Origin: JAEUUM01 sp038326165
GTDB taxonomy: Bacteria > Bacteroidota > Bacteroidia > Chitinophagales > Saprospiraceae
Length of the DNA stretch: 30,011 nt
Assembly: GCA_038326165.1 (NCBI GenBank)
Contig: JBBQJT010000045.1
Location: 1 to 30,011, forward strand
Direction: 5' to 3'
The notes under the pieces were generated by a model, which saw only the letters and a program-made list of their open reading frames with translations, made no database searches and had not been told where the DNA came from. The position numbers and the translations under genes are program-made. Shown piece after piece: positions 16,084-25,350 of this stretch. The number at the start of each line of letters is the position of its first letter. The first letter of the stretch is position 1.

Positions 16084-17361
16084 TTAATTTAGCCAATTTG
16101 ACAATCCAATAAATACAAATGCTCCAGCTAAAAATCCTACTAGAGCCAATAAGCTGATTCTCTTAAGATACCATATAAATCCAATTTTCTCAATACCCAT
16201 TGCAGCCACTCCAGCAGCAGAACCAATGATCAATATACTGCCTCCTGTGCCAGTTGTATAAGCGAAAAACTCCCATAGATAATGATCTTGGGGATATTCA
16301 GCTAAAGGATACATTCCCTGCGCTGCTGCAACCAACGGCACATTATCGACTAACGCAGAAAGCAAACCAATGAAGATAGCAATTGCTGATTCATTCCCCA
16401 AGGAGGCGTTCAAATATAAAGCAGCTTGTTTGAGTACTCCAACGGATTCCAATGCAGTGATAGCCAATAAAATTCCCAGAAAAAACAATATACTAGGAGT
16501 GTCAATCTTACGAAGCGCATACACAACACTCAAAAAATCTCTATCCTCAGAGCCTTTGCCTCTATGAATCCATTCCGTTGCCGTCCACAATACTCCAAGT
16601 GCAAATAACATACCCATAAATGGAGGTAAATGGGTAACCATTTTAAAAATAGGCACAAACACCAATGCACCAATCCCTAAACAAAACACCAGCTTTTGTT
16701 CCCTAACGCTGGTTGTCGTTTCTGGAATGATCGGAGTAAATTCCTTTAAGATTTTTCCTTTCCATTGATAACTAATGATAAGGAGTGGCACTACAAAGCA
16801 AACAAGAGAAGGAATAATTAACGATAACATAATATTGGTTGCTGATATTTGTCCACCAATCCACAGCATTGTAGTAGTAACGTCTCCCAAAGGTGACCAA
16901 GCTCCTCCCGCATTTGCAGCAATCACAATAATTCCAGCAAACATCAAGCGAATATCTCTTTCATCAGAAATTTTTCTCATCAATGAAAGCATGACTATTG
17001 TTGTGGTCAAATTATCCAAAGCCGCAGATAAAAAGAAAGTGATTAGTCCAATAGTCCATGCTAGTTGTGTGAGTTTTTTAGTCTTAATTCTGTTGGTAAT
17101 GACCTGAAATCCATCGTGCGAATCGATTAATTCTACGATGGTCATAGCACCTAATAGAAAGAAAAGCACACCAGCCAATCCACCCAAATGCTCCATCAAT
17201 TGATGATTTGCCATTTCAGGATTTCCCGACTGCATGGTGTAAATTACCCAACAAAGTATTCCCGTAATCAGGGCCGAAGCAGACTTATTGGACTTTATTA
17301 TATCTTCAAACGCTATGGCAAGGTATCCAATTACAAAGACTATAATGATTAATGTATTCAT
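16084..17361 (-). CDS. nhaD: Na+/H+ antiporter, NhaD family
   Basis: The 425-residue integral membrane protein has about 12 hydrophobic segments and belongs to the ion transporter (IT) superfamily. The strongest signature is NAGGAWSPLGDVTTTMLWI, with the conserved Gly-Asp-Thr-Thr stretch in the first re-entrant region. The second half carries FIGLLSALVDNVPLVAAAQGMY and TTGTGGSILIIGSAAGVAAMG. The paired Ser/Asp-Asn motifs (SAALDNLTT and SALVDNVPL) are typical of NhaD. It exchanges cytoplasmic Na+ or Li+ for H+ at the inner membrane, consistent with a marine, brackish or alkaline-tolerant habit. It is a single gene between the GH125 cluster and the OmpA gene, on the same strand as both. Confidence 0.93.
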   Translation of the reverse strand: MNTLIIIVFVIGYLAIAFEDIIKSNKSASALITGILCWVIYTMQSGNPEMANHQLMEHLGGLAGVLFFLLGAMTIVELIDSHDGFQVITNRIKTKKLTQLAWTIGLITFFLSAALDNLTTTIVMLSLMRKISDERDIRLMFAGIIVIAANAGGAWSPLGDVTTTMLWIGGQISATNIMLSLIIPSLVCFVVPLLIISYQWKGKILKEFTPIIPETTTSVREQKLVFCLGIGALVFVPIFKMVTHLPPFMGMLFALGVLWTATEWIHRGKGSEDRDFLSVVYALRKIDTPSILFFLGILLAITALESVGVLKQAALYLNASLGNESAIAIFIGLLSALVDNVPLVAAAQGMYPLAEYPQDHYLWEFFAYTTGTGGSILIIGSAAGVAAMGIEKIGFIWYLKRISLLALVGFLAGAFVFIGLSNWLN

Positions 17362-17430
17362 ATCTTATATTAGTAGATTCTCCGTATTTTGCTGTACGGT
17401 GCAGCAGTTATTATTTCATGAAATTAAGTA

Positions 17431-18849
17431 TCAAGCCACCAATAAGTTGGGATGATTTTTCCATATCTGAACTACAAACTCTCCAAAAAGGCTATTTGCC
17501 CAAGCAAACCACTTTCTTGTAAATTTATCAGCATCGTTTTTGTGAAATGCTTCATGCATGAATCCAGTCCCTGCATGGGTGGCAACCAGACTATTCAAAC
17601 AAAACGATGTTTCAGATACAGAACGAGATGTTAATCCTCTCATTATGATACCCAAATGCCAAATCATATCAAAACCTGCATGAGGCCCACCTATTCCTTC
17701 TCCTGCACTTCCCTTAAAGTAGTATGGATTAAGTGAACTTAAGGAAAGATTCCGCGTCGTTTCATAAACCGGATCATCCAGCCTGAGACTGTCCAAGTAT
17801 GGCATTGAAATAAGGTTTGGAACATTTGCATCATCCATAAACGAGGCATTCCCATATCCATCCACCTCATAAGCCAGAACCATTTCTTTGGTCAAAGGAT
17901 GCCTTACTTTGGCGTACTTTTCAATCCCATCTTGAATTTCACGCGATAGTCTTTTGGCTTCACCTATCAATGGATCAGACGGATAAAACTTTGCTACCAT
18001 CAATACCATATAGTTCAAAATTGTCACCGCGAACAAATTGCTTGGCACTAAAAATTGAAAGATTGTTGCATCATCTGATGGCCTAAAACTGCTGCATATC
18101 ATTCCTGTAAAACGGGTTGGATTCCCCAGTCCTCCCATTGCCAGAGTATCTGTTTGCCATGAGGTATTGCGTTGAAACTTATATTTGGTTTTGCCGTCTC
18201 TCCTCTGCTGTTCTTGAAATGTAGTTACAATTGTTCGCATGGCTTGCAACCACTCTTGATCAAATACGCTCGTATTACCACCATTTTTATAATAGTTATA
18301 TCCCAATCGAACGGGGTAACACAAGGAATCAACCTCCCATTTTCTTTCATGAAGACCTGGTTTCATGTCTGTTACGTCATCTTTCCAATAGCCTTGCTTT
18401 TGGTCGTCATCGTAAAATGCGTTGGCATAAGGATCCTTCAGAATACAGCTGGTTTGTTTACGGATTACGCCTTCAATCATTCGCTCCAGTGCCTTATCTT
18501 CTTTCATGTAAGGCAGGTATTGATGCACCTGAGCACTTGAGTCACGCAACCACATGGCTTCAATATCTCCAGTAATTACATAGGTCCAAGGCAGTCCATT
18601 TTTCTCCTCATAAAAGACAGTTGTATCTAAGGTATTCGGGAAGCAATTCTCAAAAAGCCATTTGAGCTCTGGCTTTTTAATGTCATTTCCTACTTTCAGA
18701 ATCAGTTTTTCGATTGCCTTACTGGTAAATCTTCTGTCTCCAATTGACGGTCTTTGACTGATAAAATCATTGCCTGTCAAATAGCTTGGCAACACAGATG
18801 CCCCCAAACCCAATGCAAGCGAATGCTTAGAAAAATCTCTTCTATTCAT
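17431..18849 (-). CDS. Glycoside hydrolase family 125 (exo-alpha-1,6-mannosidase type), Tat-type signal
   Basis: This 472-residue protein has the GH125 (former DUF1237) motifs WLRDSSAQVHQYLPY (about 96-110), GRKTKYKFQRNTSW-like loop, DDANVPNLISMPYL, and the C-terminal GGPHAGFDMIWHLGIIMRGLTS and THAGTGFMHEAFHKND. Known GH125 enzymes remove alpha-1,6-linked mannose from the non-reducing end of N-glycan or mannan fragments by an inverting mechanism. The N-terminus MNRRDFSKHSLALGLGASVLP looks like a twin-arginine signal, so it probably works in the periplasm. Its ATG lies inside the end of the M28 peptidase gene (8-nt overlap), so the genes are cotranscribed. No T9SS tail is present. Confidence 0.92.
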   Translation of the reverse strand: MNRRDFSKHSLALGLGASVLPSYLTGNDFISQRPSIGDRRFTSKAIEKLILKVGNDIKKPELKWLFENCFPNTLDTTVFYEEKNGLPWTYVITGDIEAMWLRDSSAQVHQYLPYMKEDKALERMIEGVIRKQTSCILKDPYANAFYDDDQKQGYWKDDVTDMKPGLHERKWEVDSLCYPVRLGYNYYKNGGNTSVFDQEWLQAMRTIVTTFQEQQRRDGKTKYKFQRNTSWQTDTLAMGGLGNPTRFTGMICSSFRPSDDATIFQFLVPSNLFAVTILNYMVLMVAKFYPSDPLIGEAKRLSREIQDGIEKYAKVRHPLTKEMVLAYEVDGYGNASFMDDANVPNLISMPYLDSLRLDDPVYETTRNLSLSSLNPYYFKGSAGEGIGGPHAGFDMIWHLGIIMRGLTSRSVSETSFCLNSLVATHAGTGFMHEAFHKNDADKFTRKWFAWANSLFGEFVVQIWKNHPNLLVA

Positions 18850-20392
18850 GCGCTTTAATTACCTGAAAACTTGTTGACCTAATGCCAGATTGTATCAAAA
18901 TTTGATAATTGGCAGCTGGCAGATTTTTGGTATCGATCTGAAAATTCCCCGAATTCAAGAAGTCTATATTTTTTTGATACATCAGCTTTCCCTCCAAATT
19001 AAACAAACTAATTTTTACATCAGCCATTTGCTTTTCAACAAGCAAATTCAAATTTTCCCGAAATGGATTAGGACTTACCAAAATACCTTTTAAAGTTTCA
19101 TTCTGGGTAGATGAAGTCAATTGAAATATTTCATGGTGTACATCTCCGTGAATGATATTGGCGTCTGCAATCATTGCACCCAAAGTAGCTTTTATAACAT
19201 TTGTCATAAAATTTATGTTGAGCGTTTCTTTTGTATCAGTAGGTTGGTGGTAATTCTGATTTCTGAAATTCGCCCCATCTGTTATCATGATTGCCTGCAC
19301 ATTATCATCCCAAAATGGTGCATGATCGCTTCTGCGTAAGTCTGGAACTAAAGAACCATTTCCTGGCACAACCAAATTCACTAGCTTCAAATCAGGCACA
19401 TAAGTATTCGCTGAATTGCTGAACGATGATGCAACTCCCGTAGAACCTGCATTTGCAACATTGGTAATAAAATTTCCTTTGAAATTGTTTGCTTGAAGAT
19501 AGGCAAATGCATCTGGAAACAAAATATTGAAACCAGCTGGGGTAGTTTGACTATTGTTCATTTCACTATAATATCCGATCATTTCAAAGTTGTAAACACC
19601 ATCAATTGTATCCTTTGCGCTTAGGTCGTTCACATATTTGATACTGCCCAATAATCCGGACTCCTCCAAATCAAAACCAATAAACCGCAATGATTTTTCA
19701 AAATTGTAATCCTTTAATACACGAGCTATTTCAAGCACGCCCACCACTCCCGAAGCATTGTCATCAGCACCTGGGGAATTATTGATTGAGTCGTAATGCG
19801 CGTCATTGATGATTGATCTGGTCGCTCGATTCATTCCATATCTGTATCCTACCAAGTTGGCAGCGGCATAACCACTAAAGGCAAAATTCTGTTCAGAAAG
19901 TGTTAAATTATTGACTTCTGAGAAACGTACTCTCAACGAATCTTTGGTTTCATCCAAATGAGCAACTCCAGTAGTTCTGTGTCGTATTCCCTCGATCCAA
20001 TCCATATCGGATTTGATTTTATTGGAATCCACTTTTGCAATTATTTCTGCAATGTCATAAAGCTGATTGTCCTTGATGCTGAACGCCATCATGACTTTAA
20101 CTGCAGGCAGTCCACTGACATCAAAGGAAATTGATTTGCCGCCATTCAATTGTCCTGAACCCAAATCACCACTTATTATTACATTGATAGGCAATGGATT
20201 TTCCAGATTTGAAACATCATACAATTTTGCTTCAATTTCCATTGGATCAGATTCCGCATCATTTGCAAAGAAACTATAGGTGTAAATGGCACCTGCTGCA
20301 TTTACAGTGACATTGGAGATCTGAGGTGCTTGATTTTGTGCCAATACGCCTGCAGTCGCTAATAAAAAAAGATTGAAAAGGAAGAATTTCAT
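18842..20392 (-). CDS. Secreted M28 family zinc peptidase with T9SS type A sorting domain
   Basis: The 516-residue protein has a signal peptide (residues 1-18, ending VLAQ), an N-terminal Ig-like domain (about 20-110), and an M28 catalytic domain. Co-catalytic zinc motifs are A-H199-YDS, A-D-D211-NASG, E243-E244-SG (catalytic Glu and ligand), NF-E270-MIGYY and Y-H382-QPTDT. SDHAPFWD at 356-363 is also typical. The usual Asp of the fourth ligand is Glu here. The last about 80 residues (VSPNPFRENLNLLVEK ... LPAANYQI ... SFQVI) form a type A T9SS signal, so the enzyme is sent to the cell surface or the medium. M28 enzymes are mostly aminopeptidases. The gene follows the TraB/GumN gene by 31 nt and overlaps the mannosidase gene by 8 nt. 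Confidence 0.94.
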   Translation of the reverse strand: MKFFLFNLFLLATAGVLAQNQAPQISNVTVNAAGAIYTYSFFANDAESDPMEIEAKLYDVSNLENPLPINVIISGDLGSGQLNGGKSISFDVSGLPAVKVMMAFSIKDNQLYDIAEIIAKVDSNKIKSDMDWIEGIRHRTTGVAHLDETKDSLRVRFSEVNNLTLSEQNFAFSGYAAANLVGYRYGMNRATRSIINDAHYDSINNSPGADDNASGVVGVLEIARVLKDYNFEKSLRFIGFDLEESGLLGSIKYVNDLSAKDTIDGVYNFEMIGYYSEMNNSQTTPAGFNILFPDAFAYLQANNFKGNFITNVANAGSTGVASSFSNSANTYVPDLKLVNLVVPGNGSLVPDLRRSDHAPFWDDNVQAIMITDGANFRNQNYHQPTDTKETLNINFMTNVIKATLGAMIADANIIHGDVHHEIFQLTSSTQNETLKGILVSPNPFRENLNLLVEKQMADVKISLFNLEGKLMYQKNIDFLNSGNFQIDTKNLPAANYQILIQSGIRSTSFQVIKAHE

Positions 20393-20423
20393 GACGTAAA
20401 ATATTTAGAGTTATAAAAATAAA

Positions 20424-21275
20424 CTATTTAACAGGCTGAACTTTATATCCTGCCTTTCTGAGCAATTCGATCAACCCGCTGGGTCCTGGAAGGTGTCCCG
20501 CACCAACCGCAACAAAAACTGGACCCTCTTTAAATATTGGTTGAAGCAGGCCTACCCAATTGGTATTTCTATTATTGAGTAAAAACTTCTCCATCAAATC
20601 GGCACCTTCAGATTCGCTTATCTCCTTATGAAGTGCGTCCAAGTCTTGAGCTTTGTACATTCCAATCATTTTTTTCAATCCGGTTCCATCCTCTTCACCT
20701 TCCATGGCATCCAACAATTGCTTAACCTGAGTTTTGTAAGGAATCAAATCGATGAATCCCAACTGATCAGCTGCAGTTTCGAGGCCTCGAGTTTTCATAT
20801 TGCTTGCTCTTGCCTTGTCAAAAAACCACATTTCATAACTTTCCATTTCCTCAGCTTCATTGGGCATTCCTTGTGCAATTAGGGCGCTCAAAAGCAGCGG
20901 TTTCATGGTATTGAACATGGTGAGAGGAAAGCCTAATTTGGAAGTAAAAAAGGAATCCAATTTTAAGTACTCTTGCTCGGAAAGCAGCATTTTAAGGGTT
21001 GTATCACCTTTCATATTCATACCTGCCATCATTCCTGACATTTGGCCACTCATGTCAGACAGATCCATTTCGCCAATCAAGGTATGACATGATTCAAGTG
21101 CTTTTTCAGTTCCTGAAGGAATGAAGAAGTCGCTTTTTGGAATCAAATGGATAGTTCCAAATAAATAACTCGGTTTGTTGGTATTGCCACCTGTTATCTT
21201 CCACAGCAATGCATTTTGGGCATTTGACAAAGAAGCCGTAAACAACAAAGGAAGAAACATCAATAGTTTAGACAT
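20424..21275 (-). CDS. TraB/GumN family protein, exported
   Basis: The 283-residue protein has a signal peptide (MSKLLMFLPLLFTASLSNAQ) and both TraB/GumN landmarks: YLFGTIHLIPKSDF near residue 38-51 and VFVAVGAGHLPGPSGLIELLRKAGYKV at the C-terminus. The conserved GT-x-H and GAGH boxes are proposed metal or catalytic sites of a metalloprotease-like (Tiki-related) fold; its bacterial substrate is unknown. It heads the TraB - M28 - GH125 cluster. A TAAATTTG box at 21294-21301 (minus strand) could be its -7 promoter element, though a good -33 element is not seen. Confidence 0.9.
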   Translation of the reverse strand: MSKLLMFLPLLFTASLSNAQNALLWKITGGNTNKPSYLFGTIHLIPKSDFFIPSGTEKALESCHTLIGEMDLSDMSGQMSGMMAGMNMKGDTTLKMLLSEQEYLKLDSFFTSKLGFPLTMFNTMKPLLLSALIAQGMPNEAEEMESYEMWFFDKARASNMKTRGLETAADQLGFIDLIPYKTQVKQLLDAMEGEEDGTGLKKMIGMYKAQDLDALHKEISESEGADLMEKFLLNNRNTNWVGLLQPIFKEGPVFVAVGAGHLPGPSGLIELLRKAGYKVQPVK

Positions 21276-21351
21276 AATTTTAGTTTATCAATTCAAATTT
21301 ACGCAAAAAGACAAATACCTCATAATTGCTTTTTTTGTAATGATTCTATTT

Positions 21352-21723
21352 TTAAATTTTCACCTTCTTTTTTTTGTATTCTCCATCCAATCGCAATGCC
21401 TCTTCCATACAATCTTCAAAAGCAAAATTTATTTTCGGCTCTAGGAATTCCAATCCTGCTACCATAGTTCTTTCCTTGAAATTCAATAAGTGCATGGTAT
21501 CAAACATTTCACGTCCTTTCAGAAAACACAATTCGATTCCTTTTTTCTTAACTGGATTCAAATAAACAATCCAATGATTCTTGTCATAAAATGGGATAGC
21601 ATATCTCAATTTGGAACGTAAACCATAGTCAAGGGTCAATTTTTCATGGAAATAATTAATCAGCTCAAAATGTAATGGATCATGCAATTGTTGCAAATAA
21701 TCGTTGACCTTCGGATCTGTCAC
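21352..21723 (-). CDS. DUF1801 family protein
   Basis: The 123-residue protein has the DUF1801 (YdhG-like) pattern: an N-terminal helix with VNDYLQQL, then SKLRYAIPFYDKNHWIVYLNPVKKKGIELCFLKG. The fold is small alpha/beta and the function is not known. It starts with GTG; that codon overlaps the stop of the upstream SDR gene by one base (TAGTG), so translation by re-initiation is likely. The ATG-like alternatives are absent near the start. Confidence 0.85.
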   Translation of the reverse strand: MTDPKVNDYLQQLHDPLHFELINYFHEKLTLDYGLRSKLRYAIPFYDKNHWIVYLNPVKKKGIELCFLKGREMFDTMHLLNFKERTMVAGLEFLEPKINFAFEDCMEEALRLDGEYKKKKVKI

Positions 21724-22427
21724 TATTTGGGATTGGTTGCAAATACTGTTAACTCTGTGATGAATCCACGATCCTCCATTTCAAGCATAATAAGAATCGC
21801 ATGGGCAATATCTACTGCATGTAATTTTGTCTCATTATAGGGTCTTGCTTCTCCACCACTATTCGGAACAAACTGAGTTTGAACTTCGCTGGGATTCACT
21901 TGCATGACACGGATGTTGTGCTTTCGAAGTTCAGCTCTCCAGCATTCTGTCATTGACGTCAGGGCAAATTTACTGCTGCTATAGGCACTGCCCATAGCAA
22001 ATCCGCTTCTTCCAGCAGTACTTGAAATATTAATAATGTTACCGGATTGTTGTGACACAAAGTGAAGGGCACAATATTTTGCAGCTAGCATTGCCCCAAA
22101 TACATTGGTAGCATACACTTCTTTCATTTTATCCAAATCCATCTCAATAAGTGGTGCAAAGTATCCAAAACCTGCATTATTGACCAAGACGTCTAATGCT
22201 CCAAATTGCTCTAATGTTTGCTTGACCATGCGTTGACAATCTTCTTCCTTGCTTACGTCGGCAACACAATAACTTGCTCCAAGCTTTGCTGCGGCAAGTT
22301 GCAAAGCTGACTCATTTCGGCCTATTATCATAACTTTGGCACCCCGCTTTACACAAAGCTTTGCAGTTTCATAACCAATACCACTGCTACCTCCAGTTAT
22401 CATGACCGATTTGTCTTTGAGATCCAT
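21723..22427 (-). CDS. Short-chain dehydrogenase/reductase (SDR)
   Basis: The start is set at the ATG at 22425-22427 (MDLKDKSVMITGG), since classical SDRs begin a few residues before the nucleotide-binding strand; a longer in-frame start adds 18 unmatched residues. Visible motifs are TGGSSGIG (NAD(P) binding), NNAG (about 81-84), the catalytic Ser in INISSTAGRSG, and Y-x3-K in SAYSSSKFALT. The length of 234 residues is normal. It probably reduces a 3-oxo group or similar substrate, but the substrate is not readable. The DUF1801 gene is directly coupled downstream. Confidence 0.93.
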   Translation of the reverse strand: MDLKDKSVMITGGSSGIGYETAKLCVKRGAKVMIIGRNESALQLAAAKLGASYCVADVSKEEDCQRMVKQTLEQFGALDVLVNNAGFGYFAPLIEMDLDKMKEVYATNVFGAMLAAKYCALHFVSQQSGNIINISSTAGRSGFAMGSAYSSSKFALTSMTECWRAELRKHNIRVMQVNPSEVQTQFVPNSGGEARPYNETKLHAVDIAHAILIMLEMEDRGFITELTVFATNPK

Positions 22428-22568
22428 TTTTTTGCTTTTTGTTGAGGTGAAGATAGAAATTATTGATGGTTCAGTCCACAATTTTTTTAGGCCTAGTTTC
22501 GGAACTCTTCTAAAAACATCTTCACAAAAGAAACCAAGATTGTTTTACTGAAAAGAGATCGTTGTAGA

Positions 22569-22784
22569 TTATTTCCTCAGCCAATCATGAAAATTTGTTT
22601 GGATACTAGGGATAATTGCATAAACCATAGTTGGAACAAGTATAAAAGTTATCAATAAGGTACGCAAAGGCACTGCAATCTGCATTAAAACAGGCCCTAG
22701 AAAGATCATTACCAGGGTAATCAATGGATAAATAGCCAACCAAACCAACACTGCAAATTTCCATTTTTTGGGATTCAACTGCAT
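22569..22784 (-). CDS. Small two-helix membrane protein resembling the tail of antibiotic biosynthesis monooxygenase-type proteins
   Basis: The 71-residue protein begins NPKKWKFAVLVWLAIYPLITLV and has two hydrophobic segments (about 9-31 and 41-60) joined by PLRT, then a short basic end (FHDWLRK). This W-K-x-A-L...YPL...PLRTL...MP pattern recalls the membrane tail found after some ABM-domain proteins, here alone. Its ATG is one base after the stop of the S9 peptidase gene, so it is almost certainly cotranscribed. Function is unknown. Confidence 0.75.
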   Translation of the reverse strand: MQLNPKKWKFAVLVWLAIYPLITLVMIFLGPVLMQIAVPLRTLLITFILVPTMVYAIIPSIQTNFHDWLRK

Positions 22785-22785
22785 G

Positions 22786-25155
22786 CTATTCTTTTAACAA
22801 TTCTTCTTGAAATAATTTATAAACCCTTTTGTATTCATCCGCCCAGCCTGTTGGTTCCTTGAATCCATGATCTTCAACAGGAAAGGATGCCAACTCCCAG
22901 TTTTCTTTCCGAAGTTCAATCAGTCTTTGACTTAAGCGGACGATGTCTTGATAATGTACATTTAAGTCCAAAACACCATGCAGCATCAACAATCTGCCTT
23001 GTAGTCCATCTGCAAAATAAATTGGGGAACTTCTTTTATAGGAAATGCTGTCTTCCAAGGGAGTATTCAATATTGCAGAAGTATATCCATGATTGTAGTG
23101 TGCCCAATCTGTTACCGAACGCAATGCAGCCCCGCACTTGAAAACACCTGGGCGCGTAAACATGCCCATTAAGGTAATAAATCCGCCATAACTTCCACCA
23201 TAAATCCCTACCCTGCTAGGATCTACACCACAATTTTCTGATAGATATTTCACGCCATCCACATAATCATCCAAGTCTCTGTTGCCCATATATCTATAAA
23301 TTGCAGTTCGCCAATCTCGCCCGTAACCATCACTCGCCCTGTAGTCTATATCTATGACTGTATAACCTTCATCGCAAAGCTTATTGTGAAACATGTACTC
23401 TCTATAATAATTGCTCCACCACTTGTGCACATTTTGCAAATAACCGGCACCATGCACAAACATGACTGCTGCTCCATTGGGATTTGTGGGTTTGTATAAT
23501 CTTGCGGGAACCATAGCCCCATCACTTGCCCGAAAACTGACCAATTCCGGTTCTCTCCATTGATAGGATTTAAAATCCGAAGTACGTGAGTCAGTTATTG
23601 CCAGTTCTTTTGCCCCTGCTTTGTTTTCCATCAGATACAACTCCCAGGGTTTATTGCTGTAGGAATACCGTATGGCCAGCCATTTACCGTCTGGAGATGG
23701 CACAACTTCATGATTTCCTGCCGAGTATGTAATTTGTTTCCATGATTTTTCCAAAGGCATGAAATGATAAAACTGGTGTTCAGCAGGAGAAACTTCATTG
23801 GAAGTCACATAAAATGAAGACTTATTGGGTGCCAAAGATGCATCCAATATTTCAAAATTACCACTTGTTAGATTTTCAACAATATCAGAGGCAAGATCAT
23901 AACTGTACAACTGCGAATAGCCAGTTTTTTCGGATTGGAACGCTATTTTTCTATCAGAATCATACCAAAAAACATTTCCGGGGCTTTCAATCCAGCCTAA
24001 AATACCCGGTCCACCTACCCAAGCTTCATCATGCTGATGATCGATGATCTTGTATTTCAATTCGCCTGGTTCAAGCAATATGATCCAACGGTCTTTATGA
24101 TCCAATGATTTTATATCCAATACTGCTCTCCCACTGGCATTAAAAAAAGGACCATGATAAATCACATCCTTGGGCATAGTTCTTATATTGGTAAAACTTG
24201 AATCTTGCTCGTGGTAATCCTTCAAATATTCGGGCAAATTGAAAATTCCCGATAGTTGAGTCCGATCAAATAGTATTGCAGTGTCTTTGATTAAATCATA
24301 CCTATACAATTCATAAGTATCCTGACTGCCGCCAACCTTTTCACGGGTTGGAATATTTCTGCTGAAGCCATTATCAGTCACATAATTGGGTACATCAGCT
24401 ACTTTGAAGTCTGCTGGTTTTTCGAGTCGAAAATATAGGGACTTCATATCTGGACTCAGAGTAAGATTCTGAATATTTTTGTCCCCAAAGTAAAACTCCT
24501 TCAACTTTCGGATTTTTAAAGAGTCCCTCAGCGCTTTTTGTTCTTGTATATTGCTTTTCTGTTTTTTGACAATACCAAAGAGCTCCAACTGCTGCCTTTC
24601 CAGAAGTCCCTCTTGAAGCGATTTCTTAGGTTCTGGCTTCTTATTTCCCTTCGTAAAATTGCTTAATTGTCGCGTTTCTCCGCTGAGTATATCCCAAACA
24701 AAAATATTGCTTCCTGATTCAAAAGCAATTTTACGATCTTGATCTACAAATACTGGATTTGACTCATAATTATTTGTGAATGTGATAGGTCGAACGGAAT
24801 TCTTATCGAGATCTACCAGATATATATCTCCTTCCTTTTCATAAACATAGCGTTTCCTTGCAACATCATAAACGCCACCTAGAGGCTGTCGGAATTTTTG
24901 TTCCTCGAGAGGCACTGGTCTTGGAATCTTGTTATCCAATGTTAATTTGAAGGGCTGCATTTGGTTTTTCATTTCAGGATTCCAATCGAAATAAACAGTT
25001 TTACTGTCCAAAGACCATGAAATATTATTGGGCGAATAACCCGTATATTTTTCACCCATCATTATTTGATCGATGCTTAAGCTGGAAGTTTGAGCTTTAA
25101 GGTAAAAACCAAAGGACAATACCAAGTAGAAGAAAAAAGAGCTGCGTAAATTCAT
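22786..25155 (-). CDS. Exported S9 family prolyl oligopeptidase/dipeptidyl peptidase IV-like
   Basis: The start is set at the ATG at 25153-25155, which begins a signal peptide (MNLRSSFFFYLVLSFGFYLKAQ); the further upstream ATG adds 19 residues without signal character. The 789-residue protein has an N-terminal beta-propeller of WD/DPP-IV type (repeated SPDGKWLAIRYS-, LAPNKSSFYV-, SWSLDSKTVYFDW-like blades) and a C-terminal alpha/beta-hydrolase. The catalytic Ser is in GIYGGSYGG, the Asp in HGVLDLNV and the His in EDHGF. The oxyanion region is MFVHGAGYLQ. Enzymes of this type cut after Pro or Ala near the N-terminus of peptides in the periplasm. The 71-residue membrane protein gene follows with 1 nt between stop and start. 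Confidence 0.94.
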   Translation of the reverse strand: MNLRSSFFFYLVLSFGFYLKAQTSSLSIDQIMMGEKYTGYSPNNISWSLDSKTVYFDWNPEMKNQMQPFKLTLDNKIPRPVPLEEQKFRQPLGGVYDVARKRYVYEKEGDIYLVDLDKNSVRPITFTNNYESNPVFVDQDRKIAFESGSNIFVWDILSGETRQLSNFTKGNKKPEPKKSLQEGLLERQQLELFGIVKKQKSNIQEQKALRDSLKIRKLKEFYFGDKNIQNLTLSPDMKSLYFRLEKPADFKVADVPNYVTDNGFSRNIPTREKVGGSQDTYELYRYDLIKDTAILFDRTQLSGIFNLPEYLKDYHEQDSSFTNIRTMPKDVIYHGPFFNASGRAVLDIKSLDHKDRWIILLEPGELKYKIIDHQHDEAWVGGPGILGWIESPGNVFWYDSDRKIAFQSEKTGYSQLYSYDLASDIVENLTSGNFEILDASLAPNKSSFYVTSNEVSPAEHQFYHFMPLEKSWKQITYSAGNHEVVPSPDGKWLAIRYSYSNKPWELYLMENKAGAKELAITDSRTSDFKSYQWREPELVSFRASDGAMVPARLYKPTNPNGAAVMFVHGAGYLQNVHKWWSNYYREYMFHNKLCDEGYTVIDIDYRASDGYGRDWRTAIYRYMGNRDLDDYVDGVKYLSENCGVDPSRVGIYGGSYGGFITLMGMFTRPGVFKCGAALRSVTDWAHYNHGYTSAILNTPLEDSISYKRSSPIYFADGLQGRLLMLHGVLDLNVHYQDIVRLSQRLIELRKENWELASFPVEDHGFKEPTGWADEYKRVYKLFQEELLKE

Positions 25156-25350
25156 ATTCGTAAAGGTAAATAATATGCAATTACTGATCTTTAAATTTCG
25201 ATAAATATACAATACTCCTCTGTGAGTTGAATCTGAATAAAAAAGTGTTGGCCGAATAATTCATAAATTTAATTAATGATTATCATAAATAATATAAATG
25301 AAGTTTTAAGATTTTTATCCTCAATTTTGCATAAAATTAAAGAAGACATT

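Noticed and set aside
17382..17399. CCGTA...TACGG short hairpin between GH125 and NhaD genes
   Set aside because: Only 5 bp with an 8-nt loop and no T-run; too weak to call a terminator.
25276..25350. Upstream in-frame start for isocitrate dehydrogenase
   Set aside because: The added 25 residues are low-complexity and unlike the family, which begins close to the GDGIGPE motif.
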